From Pseudoneobacillus sp042683745 (GTDB lineage: Bacteria > Bacillota > Bacilli > Bacillales > Cytobacillaceae), in NCBI RefSeq assembly GCF_042683745.1, contig NZ_JBHUJX010000018.1, positions 372,001 to 436,000 on the forward strand: a DNA stretch of 64,000 nucleotides, given 5' to 3'. Made by a program: the position numbers and the translations under genes. This document shows positions 35,249 to 44,230 of this stretch, in pieces (position 1 is the first letter of the stretch; the number at the start of each line of letters is the position of its first letter). The notes under the pieces were generated by a model. The model did no database searches and had not been told where the DNA came from. It worked only from the letters and a program-made list of their open reading frames with translations.

Positions 35249-36229
35249 ATGTCATTACGGCTTTATATTATTCACCGAATCTTCCAAGCGATTCCCTTAC
35301 TCTTTATCATTTCAATTATCTCTTACTTATTAATGAGTCTCGCACCTGGTGATGTGCTTTCAATGTTCGAAGATCCTGGTGCATCCCATTTAGCTACACA
35401 AAATCAAAGAGAGCGAGTATTGGAGAGACTTGGCCTAGATGTTCCAATTTATATGCAGTATTTTAATTGGATCAAAGGAATTGTTCTACATGGTAACTTT
35501 GGGCGTTCCTTTTTAGATGGCCAGCCAATTATTCATTTAATTTTAGAAAGAATGCCAGCAACCTTAACTCTTACGATTACAGCAATTTTAATTTCACTCA
35601 TTATTTCTATTCCAATTGGAATCTACTCAGCAGTGAAAAGAAATTCATTTTTCGACTTATTTTTTTCATTTAACTCTTATCTTGGTATTTCTTCCCCATC
35701 CTTTTTTATTGCTTTGATGGCGATTCTTTTTTTGAGTCTAAAGCTGGAATGGTTTCCGGTAAGCGGGATGAGAGCGGTGTTTGATCATTTTGATTTTACT
35801 GATCGGATTAGCCATTTGGTCTTACCAGCAAGCGTCCTTGCTTTTGGTATGATCGCTCAATATACTCGATTTATTCGTTCAAGTATGCTCGAAGTCATCA
35901 ATCAAGATTATATACGAACAGCGCGAGCAAAAGGATTATCTGAGTTTAAAGTTATTGGTAAGCATGCCCTTCGTAATGCGTTATTGCCGATTATCACAAT
36001 CATTGCGATGCAATTACCGATCATTGTCGGTGGAGCTTTTATTATTGAACTACTTTTTGCATGGCCAGGATTAGGACGATTAGGAATCCAAGCAGTCTTT
36101 ATGCGTAACTTCCCGCTCATAATGGGAATAACGATGCTCGTTGCTGTAGCTATTGTTTTATGTAATTTATTAGCTGATATCCTTTATGCGATCGTTGACC
36201 CGAGGATTCGATTTCAGAAGAGAGGGTAA
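35249..36229 (+). CDS. Solitary OppB-type peptide permease
   Basis: 326-residue permease from ATG 35249, seven bases after GAGGAGG. It is complete and looks functional: FQAIPLLFIISIISYLLMSLAPGD, the EAA loop QDYIRTARAKGLSEFKVIGKHALRN, and the end ADILYAIVDPRIRF. It is much closer to OppB1 (18019) than to OppB2 or OppB3. No oppC, binding protein or ATPase gene lies beside it, and a strong terminator follows. It may combine with OppC and ATPases of another operon to change specificity (inference), or be a leftover of a duplication. Confidence 0.9.
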   Translation: MSLRLYIIHRIFQAIPLLFIISIISYLLMSLAPGDVLSMFEDPGASHLATQNQRERVLERLGLDVPIYMQYFNWIKGIVLHGNFGRSFLDGQPIIHLILERMPATLTLTITAILISLIISIPIGIYSAVKRNSFFDLFFSFNSYLGISSPSFFIALMAILFLSLKLEWFPVSGMRAVFDHFDFTDRISHLVLPASVLAFGMIAQYTRFIRSSMLEVINQDYIRTARAKGLSEFKVIGKHALRNALLPIITIIAMQLPIIVGGAFIIELLFAWPGLGRLGIQAVFMRNFPLIMGITMLVAVAIVLCNLLADILYAIVDPRIRFQKRG

Positions 36230-36233
36230 GCAT

Positions 36234-36274
36234 AAAAAAATCTTATGGACTATACAATCCATAAGATTTTTTTT
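36234..36274 (+). terminator. Terminator after the solitary oppB
   Basis: AAATCTTATGGA / TCCATAAGATTT, perfect 12-bp arms with an 8-nt loop, followed by T. Confidence 0.9.
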
Positions 36275-36312
36275 AAGCTATCCCTTATACTATTCGTAAA
36301 GGGGGCAACGAC

Positions 36313-36630
36313 ATGAACGAAAATCAAGCAGCGAATTATCAAGATCTTGATGAAGAAACATTATTTATGGTATCGCAAACCTTTAAAGCTTTATCAGATC
36401 CAACAAGGTTACGAATATTAAATTTGCTTTTTACTGGAGAACATTCCGTCAACGATATTGCCGATAAGCTTTCTTTATTACAATCAAATGTTTCCCATCA
36501 GCTCCGTTTTTTGAAAAATTTACGCCTAGTCAAATTCAGAAGAGAGGGTACGACTCTTTTTTATTCCCATGACGATGAGCATGTAATGGACATTTTAAAG
36601 AAAACGATTGAACACTCCAACCATCACTAA
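36313..36630 (+). CDS. czrA: ArsR/SmtB-family zinc/cobalt-responsive repressor CzrA
   Basis: A 105-residue winged-helix metal sensor. DNA-binding helix: VNDIADKLSLLQSNVSHQLRFLK. The C-terminal alpha-5 metal site D-x-H...H-x-x-H is visible in SHDDEHVMDILKKTIEHSNHH, the signature of CzrA/SmtB-type Zn/Co sensors. The start follows AAAGGGGG. It is convergent with the CDF pump gene, and the stop codons overlap. The probable target is the 11-2-11 palindrome at 37577-37600 in front of the pump. Confidence 0.92.
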   Translation: MNENQAANYQDLDEETLFMVSQTFKALSDPTRLRILNLLFTGEHSVNDIADKLSLLQSNVSHQLRFLKNLRLVKFRREGTTLFYSHDDEHVMDILKKTIEHSNHH

Positions 36631-37556
36631 TTGCAAGTACCATGATGGCTTGGGCAGCCGACTTCTTCTTTTTCAATTTGGATCGTGCTATGCTCGATTC
36701 CATATTCATCATGGAGAATGGATTGTGCGTGATGTAGCACGACATCATGCGCACCATCTCCAGCGATGCTGATATGACAGCTAAAGGAGTGGAAGTCAGA
36801 TGTAATCGACCATACGTGCATATCATGGATATCTTTTACAAAAGGTATTTCCATTAGTGATTGTTTGACTTTCTGAGTATCTACCTGTGCAGGTGAACCT
36901 TCCATTAAAATATGAAGGGAAGCCTTTGTTACTCTCCAGCCGCTAATGATGATCAGAATTGCCACAATCACACTTGCAATTGGATCCGCTATTCCCCAAC
37001 CAAAGAAATAGATTAATAATGCAGCAATGATTGCTCCAACTGACCCCAGCATATCCCCTAACACATGAAGAAAAGCACTGCGCACATTTAAATTTTCATC
37101 CTTATCTCCTCGCATCAAGATCCAAGCTGCGACAATATTCACGAGCAGACCGATTGTTGATATCGTTAACATTCCTAAGCTTTGAACTTCTGGTGGATCG
37201 ATGAATCGGTGTATTGCCTCATAAAAAATGTAAATAGAAATTAGAATTAATGTTAATCCGTTTAAGGCTGCTGCGATAATTTCAAAGCGCTTGTATCCAA
37301 ACGTTTTACTTTGGGTTTTCGCCTTTTCTCCAATTTTAATAGCGATAAAGCTTAACCCTAGTGCCGCTGCATCGCTTAGCATATGCCCTGCATCCGATAA
37401 TAAAGCAAGACTATTTGTCAAAATTCCGCCTATTACCTCTACAATCATGTAAGTCGCAATTAAGATAAATGAGGTCAATAATACTTTTTTATTGTTCGAT
37501 CCATGGTGATGATGCCCATGTCCATGGGAGTGAGAATGTCCGTGGTGGTGTCCCAT
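36627..37556 (-). CDS. czcD: Cation diffusion facilitator (Zn/Co/Cd efflux, CzcD-like)
   Basis: Six-TM proton-coupled metal exporter, 309 residues. The cytoplasmic N-terminus is histidine-rich (GHHHGHSHSHGHGHHHHG). Transport-site residues appear in SDAGHMLSDAAAL (TM2 His/Asp) and FLHVLGDMLGS (TM5 His/Asp). A C-terminal cytoplasmic ferredoxin-like domain follows (IPFVKDIHDMHVWSI). Its last codons overlap czrA on the other strand. A CzrA-type operator lies 20 bp upstream of the start. Confidence 0.93.
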   Translation of the reverse strand: MGHHHGHSHSHGHGHHHHGSNNKKVLLTSFILIATYMIVEVIGGILTNSLALLSDAGHMLSDAAALGLSFIAIKIGEKAKTQSKTFGYKRFEIIAAALNGLTLILISIYIFYEAIHRFIDPPEVQSLGMLTISTIGLLVNIVAAWILMRGDKDENLNVRSAFLHVLGDMLGSVGAIIAALLIYFFGWGIADPIASVIVAILIIISGWRVTKASLHILMEGSPAQVDTQKVKQSLMEIPFVKDIHDMHVWSITSDFHSFSCHISIAGDGAHDVVLHHAQSILHDEYGIEHSTIQIEKEEVGCPSHHGTCN

Positions 37557-37576
37557 ACGATCCCTACTTTCTTTTT

Positions 37577-37600
37577 ATATATGATTATATGTTCATATAT
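37577..37600 (-). promoter_or_regulatory. Putative CzrA operator
   Basis: ATATATGATTA-TA-TGTTCATATAT, an 11-2-11 inverted repeat (9 of 11 positions paired) with the ATGAACA/TGTTCAT core expected for ArsR/SmtB Zn sensors. It is 20 bp before the CDF gene. Confidence 0.75.
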
Positions 37601-37843
37601 ACATTATGCAATAATTCCCTATAATGTTCAATCAAAACTTTTCCAAATTTTATATTACCTTTTAAAGTATTATTACTGTATGAATTTTTCAAGGATTTTC
37701 CGCTTACAAAACTAATAATTTCAAAACATATTACACACAGACCTTTCAGTCTGAACTTATTAAAAAAATAGGTAAATTACGATTCAATAATTCAAGTGTT
37801 TCAATTTTCTTTACAATATTTTGCTATTAGATTATAATAAAAT

Positions 37844-37861
37844 AAACTAAATAGTCAGTTT
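37844..37861 (+). promoter_or_regulatory. TetR-type operator 6 with promoter (opp operon 2)
   Basis: AAACTAAATAGTCAGTTT, 5 bp downstream of a near-ideal sigma-A promoter: TTTACA (37810-37815), 17 bp, TATAAT (37833-37838). The operator covers the expected +1. A leader of about 120 nt to oppD2 follows; the rest of the 37601-37809 gap shows no gene. Confidence 0.88.
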
Positions 37862-37982
37862 ATTAAATTCATTTAGTCAAAAGTATTAATCTGTACCATT
37901 CATTAAAAATACTAGAATTTTTAAGTTTATAGTTAATAGTTTTCAGCAAACAAATTTAGAAATAATACTGAGGTGAAGTAAA

Positions 37983-38954
37983 ATGGCCAAAACTTCATTA
38001 CTAGAAGTCAAAGGATTAAAAACTTATTTTAATATTAGTAAGGAAAAGGTAGCTAAGGCTGTTGACGGTGTTGATTTCGTTATTAATCCAGGTGAAACAG
38101 TAGCATTAGTTGGAGAGTCTGGTAGTGGAAAAAGTATCACTTCCCTATCTATCATGCAGTTGGTGGGAAAGCCAGGAAAAATTAATGAAGGAGAAATAAT
38201 ATTTGGCGGTAAAGATCTTGTCCAATTCTCTGACAAGCAAATGGCTAAAGTTCGTGGCAGCGAAATTGCCATGGTTTTCCAAGAGCCGATGACAGCACTA
38301 AATCCCGTCTACACGATTGGTAATCAAATTGTCGAAACTTTGATGAGGCATAAGAAGTTGTCCAAAGTGGAGGCTCGTACGAAAGCAATCGATTTGCTGA
38401 AAATTGTAGGATTTCCTCGCGCTGAAGAAACAATGAAGGAATATCCACACCAGCTTTCTGGGGGGATGCGTCAACGTGCCATGATTGCGATTGCAATTTC
38501 CTGTGACCCTAAACTGCTGATTGCAGACGAACCGACAACTGCGTTAGATGTGACAATTCAAGCCCAAATTCTAGATTTAATGGATGAGATGAAAAGGAAG
38601 TTTAATATGGCCATCTTACTGATTACACATGATTTGGGTGTTGTAGCTGAATATGCAGATCGTGTCATGGTCATGTACGGTGGACAAATTGTTGAAGAAG
38701 CAGATATCGAAACGTTGTTTTTAAACCCTAAACATCCATATACAACAGGGTTGCTAGATAGTTTACCAAGCTTAGACAAAGAGGTTGATAGACTCGGAGC
38801 GATAAAAGGAATGGTTCCACCAGCCCATAGCTTTCCAATCGGCTGCCGTTTTGCAGACCGTTGTCCAAATGTAATGAGTAAATGTAATGAAAGTAATCCA
38901 GAACTCTTTAAAGTGGAATCAGATCACAAAGTCCGTTGCTATCTTTATGAATAG
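37983..38954 (+). CDS. oppD: Oligopeptide ABC transporter ATP-binding protein OppD (operon 2)
   Basis: First gene of operon 2 (oppDFABC), 323 residues. Visible are Walker A GESGSGKSITS, FQEPMTALNPVYTI, signature LSGGMRQRAMIAIAIS, Walker B LLIADEPTTALDVT, the switch ITHDLGVVAEYADR and the Opp C-terminal cysteines CRFADRCPNVMSKC. The start follows GAGGTGAAGTAAA. The gene order with ATPases first differs from operons 1 and 3, so the three operons are separate lineages rather than a simple tandem copy. Confidence 0.96.
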   Translation: MAKTSLLEVKGLKTYFNISKEKVAKAVDGVDFVINPGETVALVGESGSGKSITSLSIMQLVGKPGKINEGEIIFGGKDLVQFSDKQMAKVRGSEIAMVFQEPMTALNPVYTIGNQIVETLMRHKKLSKVEARTKAIDLLKIVGFPRAEETMKEYPHQLSGGMRQRAMIAIAISCDPKLLIADEPTTALDVTIQAQILDLMDEMKRKFNMAILLITHDLGVVAEYADRVMVMYGGQIVEEADIETLFLNPKHPYTTGLLDSLPSLDKEVDRLGAIKGMVPPAHSFPIGCRFADRCPNVMSKCNESNPELFKVESDHKVRCYLYE

Positions 38955-38966
38955 GAGGTTTTACTT

Positions 38967-39971
38967 GTGACAGTGTTAAAGATAAAATCAGAAAAAAAAT
39001 CAGAACAAGATTACATATTACAGGCGAAAAATATTAAAAAATACTTCCCTATTAAAGGTGGTGTTCTCAAATCAACGATTGGACATGTAAAAGCTGTCGA
39101 TGATGTTTCTCTCGATATTTTGAGAGGGGAAACACTTGGTATCGTTGGAGAATCCGGCTCGGGGAAATCAACACTAGGTCGAGTTATTTTGCGATTGATG
39201 GATCCAACAGCGGGGCAAATCATTTTTGAAAATCAGGATATCTCTAATTTAGGGAATCGTAAGCTTCGTCCTATCAGACGAGATATGCAAATTGTCTTTC
39301 AGGATCCATTCGCTTCCCTCAACTCTAAAATGAGTGTACTCGAGCTAATTGAAGAACCGTTAATTGTTCAGACAGGTTTAAAAAGGAGAGAACGAACCGA
39401 AAAAGCTATTAATCTACTAGAAAAAGTTGGCTTAAGACCTGATGATCGATTTAAGTATCCGCACGAATTTTCCGGAGGTCAAAGACAAAGGATTAGTATC
39501 GCCAGAGCACTTGCACTTAATCCTAAATTTGTCATTTGTGATGAACCAGTATCTGCTCTTGACGTTTCCATTCAAGCACAAGTACTTAACTTAATGGTTG
39601 ACCTACAAGATGAATTCAACCTAACGTACTTATTTATTGCCCATGATTTAAGTGTCGTCAAACATATTAGTGATCGTGTTGCAGTAATGTATCTCGGACG
39701 TATAGCTGAAATTGCACCTAAGAAAAACCTCTACGATACTCCTTTACATCCTTACACAGAAGCATTATTATCTGCCGTTCCGTCAACAGATATTCGAAAT
39801 CGAAGACAAAAAATTATATTAAGTGGTGATTTGCCAAGCCCGTCTAACCCACCTACTGGTTGTGCATTTAGAACTCGTTGTCCGAAGGCTCACGAACAAT
39901 GTGCAGCAGTTCGTCCTGAACTAACGGAAGTTTCTGAAGGACATTACGTCGCCTGCCATTTATATCAGTAG
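38967..39971 (+). CDS. oppF: Oligopeptide ABC transporter ATP-binding protein OppF (operon 2)
   Basis: 334 residues from GTG 38967, seven bases after AGGAGG. Visible are Walker A GESGSGKSTLGRV, QDPFASLNSKMSV, signature FSGGQRQRISIARAL, Walker B FVICDEPVSALDVS, the switch IAHDLSVVKHISDR, and the C-terminal cysteine cluster CAFRTRCPKAHEQC. It pairs with OppD2. It begins 12 bp after the oppD2 stop and is followed after about 90 bp by oppA2. Confidence 0.96.
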   Translation: MTVLKIKSEKKSEQDYILQAKNIKKYFPIKGGVLKSTIGHVKAVDDVSLDILRGETLGIVGESGSGKSTLGRVILRLMDPTAGQIIFENQDISNLGNRKLRPIRRDMQIVFQDPFASLNSKMSVLELIEEPLIVQTGLKRRERTEKAINLLEKVGLRPDDRFKYPHEFSGGQRQRISIARALALNPKFVICDEPVSALDVSIQAQVLNLMVDLQDEFNLTYLFIAHDLSVVKHISDRVAVMYLGRIAEIAPKKNLYDTPLHPYTEALLSAVPSTDIRNRRQKIILSGDLPSPSNPPTGCAFRTRCPKAHEQCAAVRPELTEVSEGHYVACHLYQ

Positions 39972-40060
39972 AACCATTTGTTCCAACATATAAGGAGGTG
40001 GTTTCTGTAAAGGTAATGTTTTAAGTAAGAAACATTTTATAAAATCAAAAGGGGTGCAAT

Positions 40061-41812
40061 ATGTTGAAAAAGAAAAGCTGGTTAGTCATGCTTTGCTTTG
40101 TTCTACTACTAGGAGTGTTAGCGGCATGTAGTGGTGGAAAAGAGAAAGCTTCAAATTCGAGTGATGGTAAAAGTTCAGAGCCAAAAAAAGGCGGTACAAT
40201 CATTGGAGCGATGGATACAGCTCCAGCAGGATTATTCAATCCAGTGTTTTACTCTGATTCCTATGAAAATAATATTTTAGCTTTTACCCACGAAGGATTA
40301 TTATCTCAAGATAAAAATCTTGGATTTATCCCAAACTTAGCAAAAGAGTGGACATTTAATGATGACCAAACAGAAGTAACCTTTAAGTTAGAAGAAGGGG
40401 CAAAATGGCATGATGGGAAGCCATTTACTGCCAATGACGTTGTATTTACCTACAAAACAATTGCTAGCCCTGGTTATATTGAAGCGGGGGGCGTTCGTAC
40501 CAGTTTCGCAGAAAGATTACTTGGTTATAAAGAGTTTTCTGAAGGAAAAACGAAAGATTTCCAAGGTGTTGTTGCTGTAGATGAGCATACTGTTACGTTT
40601 AAATATGCAGAGCCGAATGTGTTAGCATTAGCTGACGCAGCATTCTCTTATTTAATGCCTGAGCACATTTTTAAAGATATTCCAATTAAAGATATGCCTT
40701 CCGCTGGACCGTCACGTAACCCAGGAGAAGTCATTGGTACTGGTCCTTTCAAATTAGCGAAGATGGTTGAAGGTGAACAATATATTCTTGAAAAGAATGC
40801 CGATTATTGGAAGGGCGAGCCATTCCTTGATAGTGTAGTATGGAAAATTGTAGATCAAGCGGTTATTTTAGGTTTGTTAGAAAATGGAGAAATTGATTTT
40901 GTATCCGACCCTAATGGATTCCAAGCAGCTGACTATGAAACGGTCGCAGCGCTCGATCACGTGAAGATCATTGAACAACCTGATTTTGGTTATCAAATCA
41001 TGGGTATGATGGTAAACCATCGTGCAAAAGATGATCAATCTCTTGACCCAACGAAATGGACGGTTAATAAGAAATTGGCTGACAAAAAGGTGCGTCAAGC
41101 CATAGCCTATGCAGTAGATCGCCAAGGAATCATAAATGGTTTACTTTATGGCCGTGGAATTGTTCAAAACTCACCAATGGCAACACAATTCTGGGCATAT
41201 GATGCAGAGAGTCCAAATCAATATAAGTTTGATCCAGAGCAAGCAAAGAAGCTTCTTGATGAAGCTGGTTATGTAGATAAAGACGGAGATGGATTCCGTG
41301 AAGATCCGGAAGGGGCAAAATGGGTATTACATCTAAACTACCCAACAGGAAATCAAATCCGTGAGCGTTCTGCACCAATTATTGAAGAATTCCTTGAAAA
41401 AGTAGGCATCAATATTGACCTTCGTCAACCGAAGGAAGCGGCTGCATTTTACGAAGATCTTGAATTGAATGCTCAAGATTGGGATTTATATTTAGCAGGC
41501 TGGAGTTTAGACAGTACAGATCCAGATCCAAGTGGATTATGGTCTTCAAAGGCTTCTTATAACTATTCACGCTGGAACAATCCAGAAGCGGATAAGTTGT
41601 TAGTAGAGGCTGCATCTCCACCAAATGCGTTTGAACAAGACTTCCGCAAACAAAAATATAGCGAATGGCAAGTCATGTATGGTGATGATCTTCCTGCATT
41701 GATTCTATACGCTGCAAGCAGTCTATGGGCACATAATAAACGTCTACAAGGGATTGAAGTATTACCTTATACATTTGTAAACAATCCGCATTTATGGAAT
41801 GTCACTGAGTAG
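40061..41812 (+). CDS. oppA: Peptide-binding lipoprotein OppA (operon 2)
   Basis: 583-residue SBP_bac_5 lipoprotein. The signal peptide ends in a lipobox, LGVLAAC-SGG, so it is anchored on the outer face of the membrane by diacylglycerol. The family is shown by LEEGAKWHDGKPFTANDVVF, GTGPFKLAKMVEG and VRQAIAYAVDRQGIINGLL. The acidic stretch DKDGDGFREDPEG resembles a calcium-binding loop. It precedes oppBC and is followed by two hairpins with T-runs, so it should be more abundant than the permease. Confidence 0.96.
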   Translation: MLKKKSWLVMLCFVLLLGVLAACSGGKEKASNSSDGKSSEPKKGGTIIGAMDTAPAGLFNPVFYSDSYENNILAFTHEGLLSQDKNLGFIPNLAKEWTFNDDQTEVTFKLEEGAKWHDGKPFTANDVVFTYKTIASPGYIEAGGVRTSFAERLLGYKEFSEGKTKDFQGVVAVDEHTVTFKYAEPNVLALADAAFSYLMPEHIFKDIPIKDMPSAGPSRNPGEVIGTGPFKLAKMVEGEQYILEKNADYWKGEPFLDSVVWKIVDQAVILGLLENGEIDFVSDPNGFQAADYETVAALDHVKIIEQPDFGYQIMGMMVNHRAKDDQSLDPTKWTVNKKLADKKVRQAIAYAVDRQGIINGLLYGRGIVQNSPMATQFWAYDAESPNQYKFDPEQAKKLLDEAGYVDKDGDGFREDPEGAKWVLHLNYPTGNQIRERSAPIIEEFLEKVGINIDLRQPKEAAAFYEDLELNAQDWDLYLAGWSLDSTDPDPSGLWSSKASYNYSRWNNPEADKLLVEAASPPNAFEQDFRKQKYSEWQVMYGDDLPALILYAASSLWAHNKRLQGIEVLPYTFVNNPHLWNVTE

Positions 41813-41830
41813 AAATTAACATTAGAATCC

Positions 41831-41876
41831 AAGAAGAGAGCGTTCGGTATGACGCCAGATGCTCTTTTCTTTTTTC
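41831..41876 (+). terminator. Internal hairpin 1 after oppA2
   Basis: AAGAAGAGAGCGT pairs with ATGCTCTTTTCTT (11 of 13), and TTTTTT follows. It is the first of two hairpins between oppA2 and oppB2. Confidence 0.7.
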
Positions 41877-41891
41877 AAACAGTTTAAATCC

Positions 41892-41939
41892 CAGCGCCAC
41901 CACATACCCCCTAGTGTTGGCGCTGACCAAGGTTTTTTT
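41892..41939 (+). terminator. Internal hairpin 2 after oppA2
   Basis: CAGCGCCA (41892-41899) / TGGCGCTG (41918-41925), followed by TTTTTTT at 41933-41939. Partial termination here would lower oppBC expression. Confidence 0.7.
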
Positions 41940-41965
41940 GCTTTATTAGAATGGAGGGTGCAACA

Positions 41966-42928
41966 ATGTACAAATATTTCATAAGGAGAATCCTCATTTT
42001 TATCCCTATGCTCATAGCCCTTACCATGATTGTATTTGGACTTATTCAAGCAGCACCAGGTGATCCTTTTTCAGGTAAACTTGATCCAAATATCGATCGA
42101 GAAATTTATGAAAAACAAAGAGAGGCACTTGGATTAAATGATCCAATTCCTGTTCAATATTTTCATTGGTTAAAGGACGTGGTAAAAGGGGATTTTGGGG
42201 AGTCTTATGTTTCTAAGGGACGAAGTGTAACCGATTTAATTGGAGAGCGAATTGGCAATACTTTTTACCTAGGGATATTTACTCTATTTATTACCATCAT
42301 TGTCTCTATCCCTATAGGTATATACTCGGCTAGAAAACCATATTCTATTCTCGATTACGGTGCGACTGCGTTCGGCTTTTTCGGATTAGCTGTTCCAAGC
42401 TTCTTTTTCGGTTTAGTGGCCATTTATGTATTTTCTATCGAGCTTGGTTGGTTCCCTTCTCAAGGTTCCATTTCCACACCAGGGTTAGAAGGGTTTGAAC
42501 TTTTTGTCGATAAACTTCAGCATTTAGTTTTGCCGGGATTGACACTTGGCTTAGCGGGTACAGCAACCTATATGCGATTTATGAGGTCAGAGGTGTTAGA
42601 TGTCTTAGCTAGTGACTATATACGAACAGCAAGAGCAAAAGGCATGACCGAAAGGAATGTATTATACAAACAAACTCTACGTAATGCGATGATTCCCATT
42701 GTCACATTGCTAGGCTTTGAAATTGGAACATTATTAAGTGGAGCTATTATTACTGAAGGTGTATATCAATATCCGGGACTTGGTACGTTATTTATTAGTT
42801 CTATCACGAATCGCGACTATCCAGTCATTATGGCTATTAATCTAATGCTGGGCTTCTTTATTTTACTTGGAAACTTATTAGCAGATATATTTTACAGTGT
42901 CGTAGATCCTAGAATCCGATACGAGTGA
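41966..42928 (+). CDS. oppB: Oligopeptide ABC transporter permease OppB (operon 2)
   Basis: 320 residues from ATG 41966 after GGAGGG. N-terminus: RRILIFIPMLIALTMIVFGLIQAAPGDPF. EAA loop: SDYIRTARAKGMTERNVLYKQTLRNA. End: NLLADIFYSVVDPRIRYE. It has about six hydrophobic helices. It stops just before oppC2, whose ribosome site overlaps its end. It is less similar to OppB1 and the solitary OppB than those two are to each other. Confidence 0.95.
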   Translation: MYKYFIRRILIFIPMLIALTMIVFGLIQAAPGDPFSGKLDPNIDREIYEKQREALGLNDPIPVQYFHWLKDVVKGDFGESYVSKGRSVTDLIGERIGNTFYLGIFTLFITIIVSIPIGIYSARKPYSILDYGATAFGFFGLAVPSFFFGLVAIYVFSIELGWFPSQGSISTPGLEGFELFVDKLQHLVLPGLTLGLAGTATYMRFMRSEVLDVLASDYIRTARAKGMTERNVLYKQTLRNAMIPIVTLLGFEIGTLLSGAIITEGVYQYPGLGTLFISSITNRDYPVIMAINLMLGFFILLGNLLADIFYSVVDPRIRYE

Positions 42929-42938
42929 GGTGAAAGAC

Positions 42939-43862
42939 GTGCAAGTTAATCAACAGCAAACATTAGAAATAGATCCACAAATCCATCCTATAAAGAAACC
43001 CGACAAAAGTAATACCCCTTTTCAAATTGCTCTAAAAAGATTTATGAAAAATAAATTGGCCGTAGCTGGAGTAATCGTATTATTATTAATTATTTTAGCT
43101 GTTACATTTGCGCCTTTCTTAACCGACCAAAATCCGACTAAATCGAATTTAATGTTAATCGAACATCCTCCTAGTGAAGAGCATCTATTAGGCAATGACA
43201 GTTCTGGGCGAGACAACTTTGCTAGGCTTTTATACGGAGGAAGGATCTCACTAATTGTAGGTTTTAGCGCCATGTTATTTACATTAGTTATAGGTGTGAC
43301 TGTTGGGTCAATTGCTGGTTATTATGGCGGCAAAATAGATGCCATTATCATGCGTGTAACGGATGTTATGCTCATGTTGCCTTTCTTAGTAATCGCATTA
43401 ACAGTAGTTGCTATATTAGAGAGGGTAACTGTTGGGATATTTGTAACGATTATTGCTTTAACTTCATGGCCTAATTTAACGAGAATCATTAGGGGGACAT
43501 ATTTATCTCTCCGAGAGCAGGAATTTGTACTAGGGGCCAAAGCAATTGGAGCAAGTGATTTCCGAATTATTTTCAAGCATTTTATTCCGAACGCAATTGG
43601 TCCTATCGTTGTAAATGCTTCCTTAATGATGGCAAGCTACATAATAGTAGAATCCGCTTTAAGTTTCATAGGATTTGGTATTCCACAACCTACTCCATCA
43701 TGGGGGAATATGATATCTGAAGCACAAAGTTTACGTATTTTACGGAACAGTCCAGCTGCTTGGATTCCACCTGGTCTTGCCATTCTCTTAACGGTACTCT
43801 GTATTAATTTCATCGGCGATGGTTTGCGTGATGCATTAGATCCGAAAAGTAATAAACGTTAA
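42939..43862 (+). CDS. oppC: Oligopeptide ABC transporter permease OppC (operon 2)
   Basis: About 307 residues. GTG at 42939 is eight bases after GAGG, which overlaps the oppB2 stop; GTG at 42930 is the alternative. Visible are the OppC pattern EEHLLGNDSSGRDNFARLLYGGRISL, the EAA loop QEFVLGAKAIGASDFRIIFKHFIPNA, and the end FIGDGLRDALDPKSNKR. It is the last gene of operon 2; a perfect terminator follows. Confidence 0.95.
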   Translation: MQVNQQQTLEIDPQIHPIKKPDKSNTPFQIALKRFMKNKLAVAGVIVLLLIILAVTFAPFLTDQNPTKSNLMLIEHPPSEEHLLGNDSSGRDNFARLLYGGRISLIVGFSAMLFTLVIGVTVGSIAGYYGGKIDAIIMRVTDVMLMLPFLVIALTVVAILERVTVGIFVTIIALTSWPNLTRIIRGTYLSLREQEFVLGAKAIGASDFRIIFKHFIPNAIGPIVVNASLMMASYIIVESALSFIGFGIPQPTPSWGNMISEAQSLRILRNSPAAWIPPGLAILLTVLCINFIGDGLRDALDPKSNKR

Positions 43863-43875
43863 TGTTTGAAAAATC

Positions 43876-43906
43876 CCTACTGATGAAAAAATCAGTAGGT
43901 TTTTTT
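43876..43906 (+). terminator. Terminator of opp operon 2
   Basis: CCTACTGAT / ATCAGTAGG, perfect 9-bp arms with a 6-nt loop and a run of seven T. Confidence 0.92.
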
Positions 43907-44067
43907 AAGAAGCTTTGTTAATAAAGGACATGTTCTATATTTGTACTGTTAATTGGAGCAGATGGCACTTAGCAGCAAAACAATGCGGCCAATTGGCAAC
44001 TATTAGCACAACCACTCCAGACGCTTGCTTTTCGCAGGTGTGCAGTAAGCCTGTCTAGCTACACAAT

Positions 44068-44178
44068 GTACTTGTTACAGATGCTTGGAGAGCATATAAA
44101 ATATATGTAAAAGAAAAAGGATTAGAGCATTATTGAATTAAATCAAATGATGGAAAACACGTTATTAGAGGGTTTATG
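44068..44178 (+). pseudogene. Remnant of an IS1595-like transposase
   Basis: A short reading frame, VLVTDAWRAYKIYVKEKGLE, continues HY-stop-IKSNDGKHVIRG. It resembles the catalytic-core pattern TD.W.AY…KGFEHY.IKS…HVI.G of IS1595-type transposases, with an in-frame TGA at 44134-44136. The flanking 43915-44066 region has no gene. It contains GTTAATTGGAGC and CCACTCCAGACGCTTGC strings that, from memory, occur in Bacillus intergenic repeats. The fragment is too short to be functional. Confidence 0.5.
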
Positions 44179-44230
44179 ATAGTTTCCGCCTGTCAAAATT
44201 CTCTGTATAAATATCAAAGGAGTGATTTTT

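Noticed and set aside
39972..40060. Leader peptide before oppA2
   Set aside because: A short frame after AAGGAGG ends within a few codons, and no convincing start codon is at the right distance. A small AATGTTT/AAACATT hairpin is the only visible structure.
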